NCBI GenBank assembly: GCA_031278665.1
Contig: JAITKC010000049.1
Span: 1-9,309, forward strand
DNA: 9,309 bases
Reading direction: 5' to 3'
Source of the DNA: Bifidobacteriaceae bacterium
Lineage (GTDB): Bacteria; Actinomycetota; Actinomycetes; Actinomycetales; WQXJ01
A program made the position numbers and the translations under genes. Under the pieces are notes generated by a model. The model ran no database searches. It was not told where the DNA came from and worked only from the letters and a program-made list of their open reading frames with translations. This document shows, one piece after another, positions 1-5,130 of the stretch (positions are counted from its first letter, which is position 1; each line of letters starts with the position of its first letter).

Positions 1-69
1 CCCGCGCCAGCGCCTTCAAGCCGGCTCTCAAACGCTCCGCGTTGTGGAGGCCGGCGAAACGTCAAGTTA

Positions 70-86
70 CCCCCCCCCCCCCCCCC
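70..86. repeat. C17 homopolymer tract
   Basis: Seventeen consecutive C residues on the plus strand, G17 on the minus strand. A run this long is not expected by chance even in GC-rich DNA. It is either a slippage-prone (possibly phase-variable) tract in front of a gene to the left or a sequencing/assembly artefact. The length itself should be treated as uncertain. Confidence 0.9.
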
Positions 87-113
87 ATAACAAGATCATC
101 GGCGCATTGCGAA

Positions 114-139
114 CGAAACTTGCGCCCCCGATACTTGCG
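114..139. promoter_or_regulatory. Pair of degenerate CGAAA-C-TTTCG-like sites
   Basis: CGAAACTTGCG (114-124) differs by one base from the perfect site in front of the binding-protein gene, CGAAACTTTCG. CGATACTTGCG (129-139) differs by two. The two share the arm ACTTGCGCC and start 15 bp apart. They could be repressor sites for a gene left of the window. They could equally be decayed copies of an intergenic repeat. Confidence 0.35.
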
Positions 140-220
140 CCGCCTGCCCGGCCGACTGGCCCCGAGAGCGCGACGGCGGCCCAGATTTGTTCGATCAGGG
201 CTTGCTGACCTGGTGTTTTG

Positions 221-241
221 CCGCCGCTAAGATTGCGGCGG
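221..241. other. Small GC-rich inverted repeat
   Basis: CCGCCGC (221-227) pairs perfectly with GCGGCGG (235-241) across the 7-nt loop TAAGATT. The plus strand has TTTTG before the stem and no T-run after it, and the minus strand has none after it either, so it is not a canonical terminator. Function unknown. Confidence 0.4.
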
Positions 242-321
242 GCGCCGCTCTCCAAAGACCCTCAGCCCCGGCGACGCGGGCCGGCCGACGGCATCGGACA
301 CCCCCGCCGTCAAAACCCCAA

Positions 322-332
322 CGAAAGTTGCG
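322..332. promoter_or_regulatory. CGAAA-G-TTTCG-like site, one mismatch
   Basis: CGAAAGTTGCG is one base from the palindrome CGAAAGTTTCG. It is one of a series of such sites between 114 and 517 in DNA with no gene. Read with the others it suggests a regulator-binding array or a dispersed repeat. Alone it would not be worth calling. Confidence 0.35.
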
Positions 333-436
333 TTACGGCGCCCGGCCCGGCCGCTTGTCCGATGCCGCCCGCCCGCCGCGCCACCGGTCGGCCCCCAAAA
401 CCCGCTTTCCGAATCCCGCCCGAGGCCAATCCCCAG

Positions 437-447
437 CGAATGTTTCG
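437..447. promoter_or_regulatory. CGAAA-N-TTTCG-like site, one mismatch
   Basis: CGAATGTTTCG, flanked by G and C so that GCGAA pairs with TTCGC, is one base from the perfect palindrome. It lies 70 bp from the perfect site at 507. A CGAAAC half-site at 476 sits between them. Confidence 0.4.
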
Positions 448-506
448 CTAAGTGTCGGCCCGCCGCCGCAGACCGCGAAACCGACCCCAAGGCCCCCGAA
501 CCGAAG

Positions 507-517
507 CGAAAGTTTCG
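507..517. promoter_or_regulatory. Perfect CGAAA-G-TTTCG palindrome
   Basis: CGAAAGTTTCG is a perfect palindrome around a central base and extends to GCGAAAGTTTCGC (506-518). It is the reverse complement of the site before the sugar-binding protein gene (1867-1877). From the Streptomyces literature as I recall it, this class of palindrome is the target of the xylan/xylobiose repressor BxlR. Its position about 200 bp beyond the 3' end of the repressor gene, far from any promoter in the window, is unexplained. Confidence 0.5.
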
Positions 518-550
518 CGGCGATCCCCGCCACCCACCCCCCGGAACTTG

Positions 551-575
551 GGACCCGGCCCCGCCTTCCGGGTCC
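551..575 (-). terminator. Hairpin in repeat copy 1, possible terminator for the repressor gene
   Basis: GGACCCGG (551-558) pairs perfectly with CCGGGTCC (568-575) over a 9-nt loop. It lies downstream of the minus-strand repressor gene and could be the second of two tandem terminators. No T-run follows on the minus strand. Actinobacterial terminators often lack one, so the call stays weak. Confidence 0.3.
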
Positions 576-625
576 GCAGGACGCGGCGGGGCGCCATCGG
601 GCGTCGCCTAAACCATCGGAACATG

Positions 626-650
626 GGACCCGGCCCGGCCTTCCGGGTCC
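626..650 (-). terminator. Hairpin in repeat copy 2, possible terminator for the repressor gene
   Basis: GGACCCGG (626-633) pairs with CCGGGTCC (643-650) over a 9-nt loop, about 70 bp past the repressor stop codon. It has the same stem as the copy at 551-575. There is no T-run, so the role is inferred from position and stem only. Confidence 0.35.
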
Positions 651-717
651 GCAGGACGCGGCAGCGCGCCATCGGGCGTCGACCGGGGCGGCGGGCGGGT
701 TCAACGTCGGGGCGGGG

Positions 718-1746
718 TCAACGCCGGGGCGGCGCCGTCGACTCGCGGACCACCAACTCGGTGGCGAGCTCGGTCTTGGGGCTGGCCGGCCTGACGCCGC
801 GATAAGCCATCGCGATCACCAAGCGGGTCGCCTCGCCGGCCATCGCGCCAAGCGGCTGGCGCACCGTGGTCAGACGCGGGCTCACCCACTGGGCCAGCGC
901 CACGTCGTCGAAACCGACCACCGACAGATCCTCCGGCACGCGCAGACCGCGGGCGCGGGCGCACTCGTAGACGCCGTAGGCCTGCTGATCCGAGCCGGCG
1001 AAAATCGCCGTCGGCGGATCGGCCAGGGACAACAGCGAGTCGGCGCCGGCGCGGCCGCCGTCGGCCTGGAAGTTGCCGAACCTGATGTAATCGCCGCCGA
1101 CGGGCATGCCGGCGCGGGCCAGGGCCGCGCGGTAGCCGTCCAGCCGTTCCTGGGAGCAGTTCAGGTACTGGTCGCCGGTGACGATGCCGATTTTGCGGTG
1201 GCCCAACGAGATCAAATACTCGGTGGCGCTCAGGCCGCCGGCGAAATTGGTGGCGCCGATCACCGGCACGCCCTCCGGGGCCGAGCCGATCGGGTCGACC
1301 AGCACCATCGGCAGGCGCAGCCTGGCCAGTTCCTTCTCCGCCCCGGTCTGGAGCCGCGAGACCACCAGCACCAGGCCGCTTGAGTGCCTGGCCGCCAAGC
1401 TCGCCATCCAATGGCGGTTGCCCATCGCCCGCCCGTGGGTGGCGGTCACCACCAGGCCGACGCCGGCGCGCGCCGCCTCCGCCTCCGCCGCCACCAGCAT
1501 CTGGGTCGCCCAGAGGGTGTCGATGCCGCGCATCACCAGTTCGACCAGGTCGGCCCGCTTGGGCCCGGCGCCGCGAGGTTTGTAGCCGTGGTCGCGGATC
1601 AGCGCCAGGACCTCGTCGCGTTTGGCGGCCGAAACTCCCGGCCGCCCGTTCAGCACCTTCGACACCGTGGCGACCGAGGTGGCGGCCCGACGGGCCAGTT
1701 CGGCCAGTGTGACACGGCCGTCAGCGCTTGCGGGATCTTCAGTCAT
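718..1746 (-). CDS. bxlR: LacI-family transcriptional repressor, BxlR-like
   Basis: A 342-residue protein with full LacI/GalR architecture. An N-terminal helix-turn-helix covers residues 12-31 ([20 protein letters not shown]), followed by the hinge-helix motif NGRPGVS (33-39). The periplasmic-binding-protein-like effector domain starts near residue 50, with typical segments [11 protein letters not shown] and [22 protein letters not shown]. Residues V25, A26 and K30 sit at the positions that usually read the operator. The ATG at 1746-1744 is supported by AAAGGAG (1759-1753) six bases upstream. It is divergent from the transporter operon, as bxlR is from bxlEFGA in Streptomyces. CGAAA-N-TTTCG-type sites occur before both genes, so it probably represses both and responds to xylobiose or xylose-like sugars. 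Family is certain; the specific regulon is inferred from neighbours and sites. Another sugar-specific LacI member is the alternative. Confidence 0.85.
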   Translation of the reverse strand: MTEDPASADGRVTLAELARRAATSVATVSKVLNGRPGVSAAKRDEVLALIRDHGYKPRGAGPKRADLVELVMRGIDTLWATQMLVAAEAEAARAGVGLVVTATHGRAMGNRHWMASLAARHSSGLVLVVSRLQTGAEKELARLRLPMVLVDPIGSAPEGVPVIGATNFAGGLSATEYLISLGHRKIGIVTGDQYLNCSQERLDGYRAALARAGMPVGGDYIRFGNFQADGGRAGADSLLSLADPPTAIFAGSDQQAYGVYECARARGLRVPEDLSVVGFDDVALAQWVSPRLTTVRQPLGAMAGEATRLVIAMAYRGVRPASPKTELATELVVRESTAPPRR

Positions 1747-1762
1747 CAGCCGCTCCTTTCAT
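1739..1762 (-). CDS. Seven-codon upstream reading frame overlapping the repressor start
   Basis: ATG at 1762-1760 opens a frame reading MKGAADD and stops at TGA 1741-1739, so it overlaps the first codons of the repressor in another frame. It has its own AAAGGAG (1775-1769) six bases upstream, as good as that of the repressor. It exists because a 16-bp unit holding ribosome binding site and ATG is tandemly duplicated. If translated, it would end inside the repressor's initiation region and could couple or limit repressor synthesis. No functional peptide is implied. Confidence 0.35.
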   Translation of the reverse strand: MKGAADD

Positions 1763-1775
1763 CAACCGCTCCTTT
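1744..1775. repeat. 16-bp tandem duplication of ribosome binding site plus start codon
   Basis: On the plus strand CATCAGCCGCTCCTTT (1744-1759) is followed immediately by CATCAACCGCTCCTTT (1760-1775), with one mismatch. On the minus strand each unit reads AAAGGAG, six bases, ATG. The inner copy starts the repressor. The outer copy starts a 7-codon frame out of phase with it. Confidence 0.9.
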
Positions 1776-1776
1776 G

Positions 1777-1787
1777 CGTAACTTTCG
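1777..1787. promoter_or_regulatory. Operator-like site before the repressor gene
   Basis: CGTAACTTTCG is one base away from CGAAACTTTCG. It lies one base beyond the outer ribosome binding site of the minus-strand repressor gene, where a bound repressor would cover the predicted transcription start (about 1784-1786 if the -10 at 1797-1792 is right). This points to autoregulation. The mismatch may make it a weaker site than the one at 1867. Confidence 0.55.
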
Positions 1788-1791
1788 TGCC

Positions 1792-1797
1792 ATTCTA
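1792..1797 (-). promoter_or_regulatory. Candidate -10 box for the repressor gene
   Basis: The minus strand reads TAGAAT, five of six matches to TATAAT. A transcript would start about seven bases downstream, inside the operator-like site at 1777-1787. No good -35 box is visible; the best is TTCTAT at 1821-1816 with an 18-bp spacer. Confidence 0.35.
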
Positions 1798-1810
1798 CTC
1801 CGTGACCGAA

Positions 1811-1840
1811 CTGTGATAGAAAACGGCCAACTCGGATAGT
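1811..1840 (+). promoter_or_regulatory. Weak candidate promoter for the transporter operon
   Basis: GATAGT (1835-1840) matches the -10 consensus at four of six positions, and CTGTGA (1811-1816) matches -35 at three of six with an 18-bp spacer. This would place the start near 1847, upstream of the operator at 1867. The match is poor. The real promoter may lie elsewhere in 1800-1866 or be read by another sigma factor. Confidence 0.2.
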
Positions 1841-1866
1841 AGCCTCGACAAGTATTCCCACACCTA

Positions 1867-1877
1867 CGAAACTTTCG
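1867..1877. promoter_or_regulatory. Perfect operator palindrome before the sugar-binding protein gene
   Basis: CGAAACTTTCG is a perfect palindrome about a central C. Its last base is the first base of the ribosome binding site GAGGAG (1877-1882). A bound LacI-family protein here would block transcription of the whole operon. The motif matches the CGAAA-N-TTTCG class that I recall for xylan and xylobiose genes of Streptomyces (BxlR). Confidence 0.65.
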
Positions 1878-1882
1878 AGGAG
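1877..1882 (+). promoter_or_regulatory. Ribosome binding site for the sugar-binding protein gene
   Basis: GAGGAG lies four bases before the ATG at 1887 and seven before the adjacent in-frame ATG at 1890. The normal spacing favours 1890 as the true start, which would remove the first of two methionines. Confidence 0.65.
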
Positions 1883-1886
1883 TTCG

Positions 1887-3209
1887 ATGATGAACAGACC
1901 CAAGACCAGCCGCTTTATCGCCCTGGCGGCCGCCTCGGCGCTGACATTGGGCTTGGCCGCCTGCGGCCAAGACGGCGGCGACGAAGGCGGCGACTGGGGC
2001 GACGGCAACGCCTCCGGCAAAGTGACGCTCACCTGGTGGCACAACGGCACGGCCGAACCGTCCCTGTCCTACTACCAGTCAGTCGCCGACGCCTTCACCG
2101 CCGACCATCCAGACGTGACAATCGAGGTCACCCCGATTCAGAACGAAGACTTGCAGACCAAGATCATCGCCGCGCTCCAAGGCGGCGACGCCCCCGACAT
2201 CTTCGCCCAGTGGGGCGGCCAGGAGGGCACCGACCAGTTCAACGCCGGCCAGGTGCTTGACATCACCCAGTCCTCGGCCGCGGCCATCGAGGCGATGGGA
2301 GCGGCGGTCGACGGCTGGACCACCCCGGAGGGCAACGTCTACGGCCTGCCGTTCACTATGGGGATCGGCGGCGTCTACTACAACGTCGACCTCTTCCAGC
2401 AGGCCGGGATCAGCCAGCCTCCGTCCACTATGGAGGAACTGGCGGACGCGGTCGGCAAACTCAAGGCGATCGGCGTCGCGCCGGTGGCCCTCGGCGGCGT
2501 CGACGAGTGGCCGGCCGCCCACGGGTGGTACTGGCTGAGCCTGCGCGAATGCACCAAGGACCCCCGCGACCACGCCGCGGTGACCAAGGACTTCTCCGAT
2601 GAGTGCTTCGTGAAAGCGGGCGAGGACCTTGCGGCCTTCGCCGCCACCAGCCCGTTCCAAGAGGGATTCATGTCCGCCTCGGCCCAGCAGGGGGCGCAGT
2701 CTTCGGCCGGCCTGCTGGCCAACGGCCAGGCCGCCATGGAATTGATGGGCGTCTGGGAGCCGGCGGTCCTCAAGGGCCTGACCGACTCCGGCGAACTCGA
2801 CTTCGAACTCGGTTGGTTCTCGTTCCCGGCCGTGGCCGGCGGCAAAGGCGACCCGAAGGCGGCCATGGGCGGCGGCGACGGGTTCTCCTGCTGGTCCAAG
2901 ACCGAAGCCCCCGAGGTCTGCTCGGAGTTCTTGTCGTTCATCGTCAACGTCGACAACCAGGTCGCCTTCGCCCAGACCGGCATCGGCGTGCCGGTGACGC
3001 CGGGCGGCGAAGCCGGCCTCGCGGACGAGGTCTTAAAGACCGTGGCCGAGAACACCGCCGCCGCGCCATATGTCGAACTCTGGCTCGACAAACTGTTCGG
3101 CAACAACGTCGGCGGCGCCTTGAACACCGCCGTCACCGAGATGCTCGGCGGCGCCAACACTCCGGCTGGCATCGTCCAGTCCCTGAAGGACGCCGCCGAG
3201 CTGGAGTAA
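1887..3209 (+). CDS. bxlE: Sugar ABC transporter substrate-binding lipoprotein (xylobiose type)
   Basis: A 440-residue extracytoplasmic solute-binding protein, family 1 (CUT1 transporters). The start MMNRPKTSR is basic, residues 10-24 are hydrophobic, and the lipobox LAAC puts the lipidated cysteine at residue 26, followed by a Gly/Asp-rich linker. The mature part opens with TWWHNGTAEPSLSYYQ and continues with AALQGGDAPDIFAQWGG, both typical of oligosaccharide-binding members. Length is normal. It would sit on the outer membrane face and hand xylo-oligosaccharides to the two permeases encoded next. Four cysteines (222, 240, 335, 345) remain in the mature domain and could form two disulfides. 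Ligand is inferred from the GH3 enzyme, the CE7 esterase and the operator. Cellobiose or another beta-linked oligosaccharide remains possible. Confidence 0.88.
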   Translation: MMNRPKTSRFIALAAASALTLGLAACGQDGGDEGGDWGDGNASGKVTLTWWHNGTAEPSLSYYQSVADAFTADHPDVTIEVTPIQNEDLQTKIIAALQGGDAPDIFAQWGGQEGTDQFNAGQVLDITQSSAAAIEAMGAAVDGWTTPEGNVYGLPFTMGIGGVYYNVDLFQQAGISQPPSTMEELADAVGKLKAIGVAPVALGGVDEWPAAHGWYWLSLRECTKDPRDHAAVTKDFSDECFVKAGEDLAAFAATSPFQEGFMSASAQQGAQSSAGLLANGQAAMELMGVWEPAVLKGLTDSGELDFELGWFSFPAVAGGKGDPKAAMGGGDGFSCWSKTEAPEVCSEFLSFIVNVDNQVAFAQTGIGVPVTPGGEAGLADEVLKTVAENTAAAPYVELWLDKLFGNNVGGALNTAVTEMLGGANTPAGIVQSLKDAAELE

Positions 3210-3222
3210 GGGCACGTCCTCA

Positions 3223-4215
3223 ATGACCGCTGTGATTCCATCCGAGGCGACGCCGGGGACGGACGACCGGGCGGCGGGGAGTGGGCGGCGCAGGCCGCGC
3301 GCCCCCCGCCGCTCCGGCCTTAGTTTCCGCACCCGCGGCGAGATCGCCCTGTTCACAGGTCCGGCGCTGATTGTCTACATCGGGTTCGTCTTTGTCCCGA
3401 TAGCGCTGGCCGCCTACTATGGCTTCTTCACCTGGAACGGGGTCGGCGCGCCCACCAAGTTCGTCGGCGCGGACAACTACATCCGCGCCTTCACCGACCC
3501 GAACTTCCTCAAAGCCATCCAACACAACGCCTTCTACGTCATCGCCTCCTTGGTGGTCCAAGGTCCGCTGGCGCTGCTGGTGGCGTTGTTGATAAACCGC
3601 CGAATCCGGCTGCGCGGCATGTTCAGGCTGCTGCTGTTCGCGCCCTATGTGCTGTCGGAAGCCGTGGCCGGCGTCGCCTGGCGCCTGCTGCTGCCGCCCG
3701 GCGGCGCCATCAACGCGATCCTCGGGGGCCTGGGGCTGGACTCGTGGAAACACGACTGGCTGGGCGACCCATCGGTCACCAACTGGACAGTGCTGGTGCT
3801 GATCTCCTGGAAGTACCTGGGCTTCGCGGTGGTTCTGTTCCTGGCCGGGATGCAGTCGATACCGGACGAGTTGTCCGAGGCGGCTTCGATCGACGGCGCC
3901 GGATATTGGCAGACCCAGTTGCGGATCACCATCCCGCTGCTCGGGCCGACAATCCGGATTTGGGCGTTCTTGTCCATAATCGGGTCGATGCAGTTATTCG
4001 ACTTGCCATATATCTTGAACGGCGGCCGGCCGGCCACCGGCAACCAAACTATGGCCACCTACATGATGCTCTACGGCCAAGAACGCCACATGTACGGATT
4101 CGGTTCCGCCGTGGCGGTCATACTATTCGTGCTCTCGCTGGCGGTGGCGTTGGTCTACCAGCGCCTGGTGCTGCGACGCGACACCGAGGGCGCGCTCACC
4201 AGGGGGGTGTTCTGA
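3223..4215 (+). CDS. bxlF: Sugar ABC transporter permease, MalF-type (BxlF-like)
   Basis: A 330-residue integral membrane protein of the binding-protein-dependent permease family. A basic, disordered cytoplasmic N-terminus of about 40 residues precedes six hydrophobic segments, starting with IALFTGPALIVYIGFVFVPI. The EAA loop that contacts the ATPase begins at E219 (EAASIDGAGYWQTQLRITIP). The ATG at 3223 is 13 nt after the previous stop, with AAGGG (3208-3212) as a somewhat distant ribosome binding site. It forms the translocation channel with the next gene product. No ATPase gene follows, so a shared ATPase encoded elsewhere must power it. Family call is firm; xylobiose specificity comes from context. 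Confidence 0.88.
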   Translation: MTAVIPSEATPGTDDRAAGSGRRRPRAPRRSGLSFRTRGEIALFTGPALIVYIGFVFVPIALAAYYGFFTWNGVGAPTKFVGADNYIRAFTDPNFLKAIQHNAFYVIASLVVQGPLALLVALLINRRIRLRGMFRLLLFAPYVLSEAVAGVAWRLLLPPGGAINAILGGLGLDSWKHDWLGDPSVTNWTVLVLISWKYLGFAVVLFLAGMQSIPDELSEAASIDGAGYWQTQLRITIPLLGPTIRIWAFLSIIGSMQLFDLPYILNGGRPATGNQTMATYMMLYGQERHMYGFGSAVAVILFVLSLAVALVYQRLVLRRDTEGALTRGVF

Positions 4216-4216
4216 T

Positions 4217-5119
4217 ATGGCCGACCGACGTCCGGGCATCGAAATCCGCACCAGACGCGGAGCCAAAGTGGTCGCCAGCCGCCGGGCCAAGCGCCTGACC
4301 GACCGAGGCGAGCGCAATCCGCTGGTCTATTTGGTCGCCGTGGCGACCGCCGCTTTGACCGCGGCGCCGGTGATTTACGTGATGTTGGGGGGATTTAGGT
4401 CCAACCAGCAAATCAACACCGACCCGACCGGTCTGCCCAACCCGTGGAAGCCGTCCAACTACCTGAAAGTGTTCGCCGACCCGGTGTTCTGGAACGAGTC
4501 CAAGAACTCCCTGGTCATAGCCGTCGGCGCGACTGTCGGCGTGTGCTTGCTGGGAGTTATGGTGGCGTTCGTGCTGGCCCGCTACAGTTTCAAAGGTCGC
4601 GGCGCCCTCTACGCGGTGTTCGCCGCCGGGCTGATGTTCCCGCTGACAGTCGCCGCGCTGCCGCTCTACTTGTTACTGGGTCAGATCGGTCTGGCCGGCA
4701 ATCCGCTGTCGATCATCTTGCCTCAGATCGGTTTCCAGTTGCCGATGACGGTGGTCATCCTGGTCCCCTTCCTGCGCGCCATTCCGGCGGAGTTGGAAGA
4801 GGCGTCGATTATCGACGGCACCACCCGGATCGGTTTCTTCTGGCGGATTCTGCTGCCGTTGTCGGTTCCCGGCCTGGTGACCGTCGGCGTGCTCGGATTT
4901 ATCGCCTCGTGGAACGCCTATTTGCTGCCGATGCTGCTACTAAACCGGACAGCCGAATACACCCTTCCGCTCGGGGTGGCGCACTACGCCACCGAACATT
5001 CGACCGACACCGCCATGGTGCTGGCTTTCACATCGATTTGCATGTTGCCGGCGCTGATCTTCTTCACGATCCTGCAAAAGCGTATTGTCGGCGGGTTGAC
5101 CGGCGCGGTCAAGGGCTAA
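4217..5119 (+). CDS. bxlG: Sugar ABC transporter permease, MalG-type (BxlG-like)
   Basis: A 300-residue permease, partner of the preceding one. Six hydrophobic segments are visible, from about LVYLVAVATAALTAAPVIYV to MVLAFTSICMLPALIFFTIL. The EAA loop starts at E195 (EASIIDGTTRIGFFWRILLP). The C-terminus LQKRIVGGLTGAVKG is characteristic of MalG-type CUT1 permeases. The ATG follows the previous stop after one base, with the G-rich AGGGGGG (4201-4207) inside the end of the upstream gene as ribosome binding site, so translation is probably coupled. It would import the sugar delivered by the lipoprotein. Confidence 0.88.
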   Translation: MADRRPGIEIRTRRGAKVVASRRAKRLTDRGERNPLVYLVAVATAALTAAPVIYVMLGGFRSNQQINTDPTGLPNPWKPSNYLKVFADPVFWNESKNSLVIAVGATVGVCLLGVMVAFVLARYSFKGRGALYAVFAAGLMFPLTVAALPLYLLLGQIGLAGNPLSIILPQIGFQLPMTVVILVPFLRAIPAELEEASIIDGTTRIGFFWRILLPLSVPGLVTVGVLGFIASWNAYLLPMLLLNRTAEYTLPLGVAHYATEHSTDTAMVLAFTSICMLPALIFFTILQKRIVGGLTGAVKG

Positions 5120-5130
5120 GGTGACGTGTT

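Larger units (their letters stand above)
542..681. repeat. 65-bp imperfect direct repeat, two copies 75 bp apart
   Basis: Copies at 542-606 and 617-681 differ at about four positions and are separated by 10 bp of unrelated sequence. Each contains the perfect inverted repeat GGACCCGG...CCGGGTCC. The 75-bp period is a multiple of three, so an open minus-strand frame repeats a 25-residue Arg-rich pattern. I read that as a by-product of the repeat, not a protein. It looks like an intergenic repeat that was duplicated locally. Confidence 0.85.
1..717. other. Non-coding flank with repeats and regulatory-like palindromes
   Basis: No reading frame here looks like a protein. The open frames are Pro/Arg/Ala-rich and arise from base composition, with no recognisable motif on either strand. 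What is present: a C17 tract (70-86), near or perfect CGAAA-N-TTTCG palindromes (114, 129, 322, 437, 507) plus CGAAAC half-sites near 55 and 476, a small GC hairpin (221-241), and a 65-bp direct repeat with hairpins (542-681). The first ~65 bases could be the start of a minus-strand gene leaving the window, with a possible TTG at 65-63 just downstream of the poly-G strand. That is too short to support. The plus strand of 280-540 is visibly richer in C than G. Confidence 0.6.

Noticed and set aside
1..65. Possible 5' end of a minus-strand gene (TTG at 65-63)
   Set aside because: Only about 21 codons are visible, with no motif and an odd poly-G leader. It cannot be separated from chance.
542..681. 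CRISPR array
   Set aside because: Only two copies, too long and imperfect, a 10-bp gap, and no cas genes. It is a simple direct repeat.
333..704. Minus-strand open frames with a repeated Arg-rich 25-residue pattern
   Set aside because: The pattern comes from the 65-bp DNA repeat with a 75-bp period, and two different frames are open across it. No ribosome binding site or protein-like composition supports translation.
187..1383. Long plus-strand open frame across the left flank and the repressor gene
   Set aside because: Its right part is antisense to a clear LacI-family gene, and its sequence is Pro/Arg/Gly-rich with no motif. It is a GC-composition shadow.
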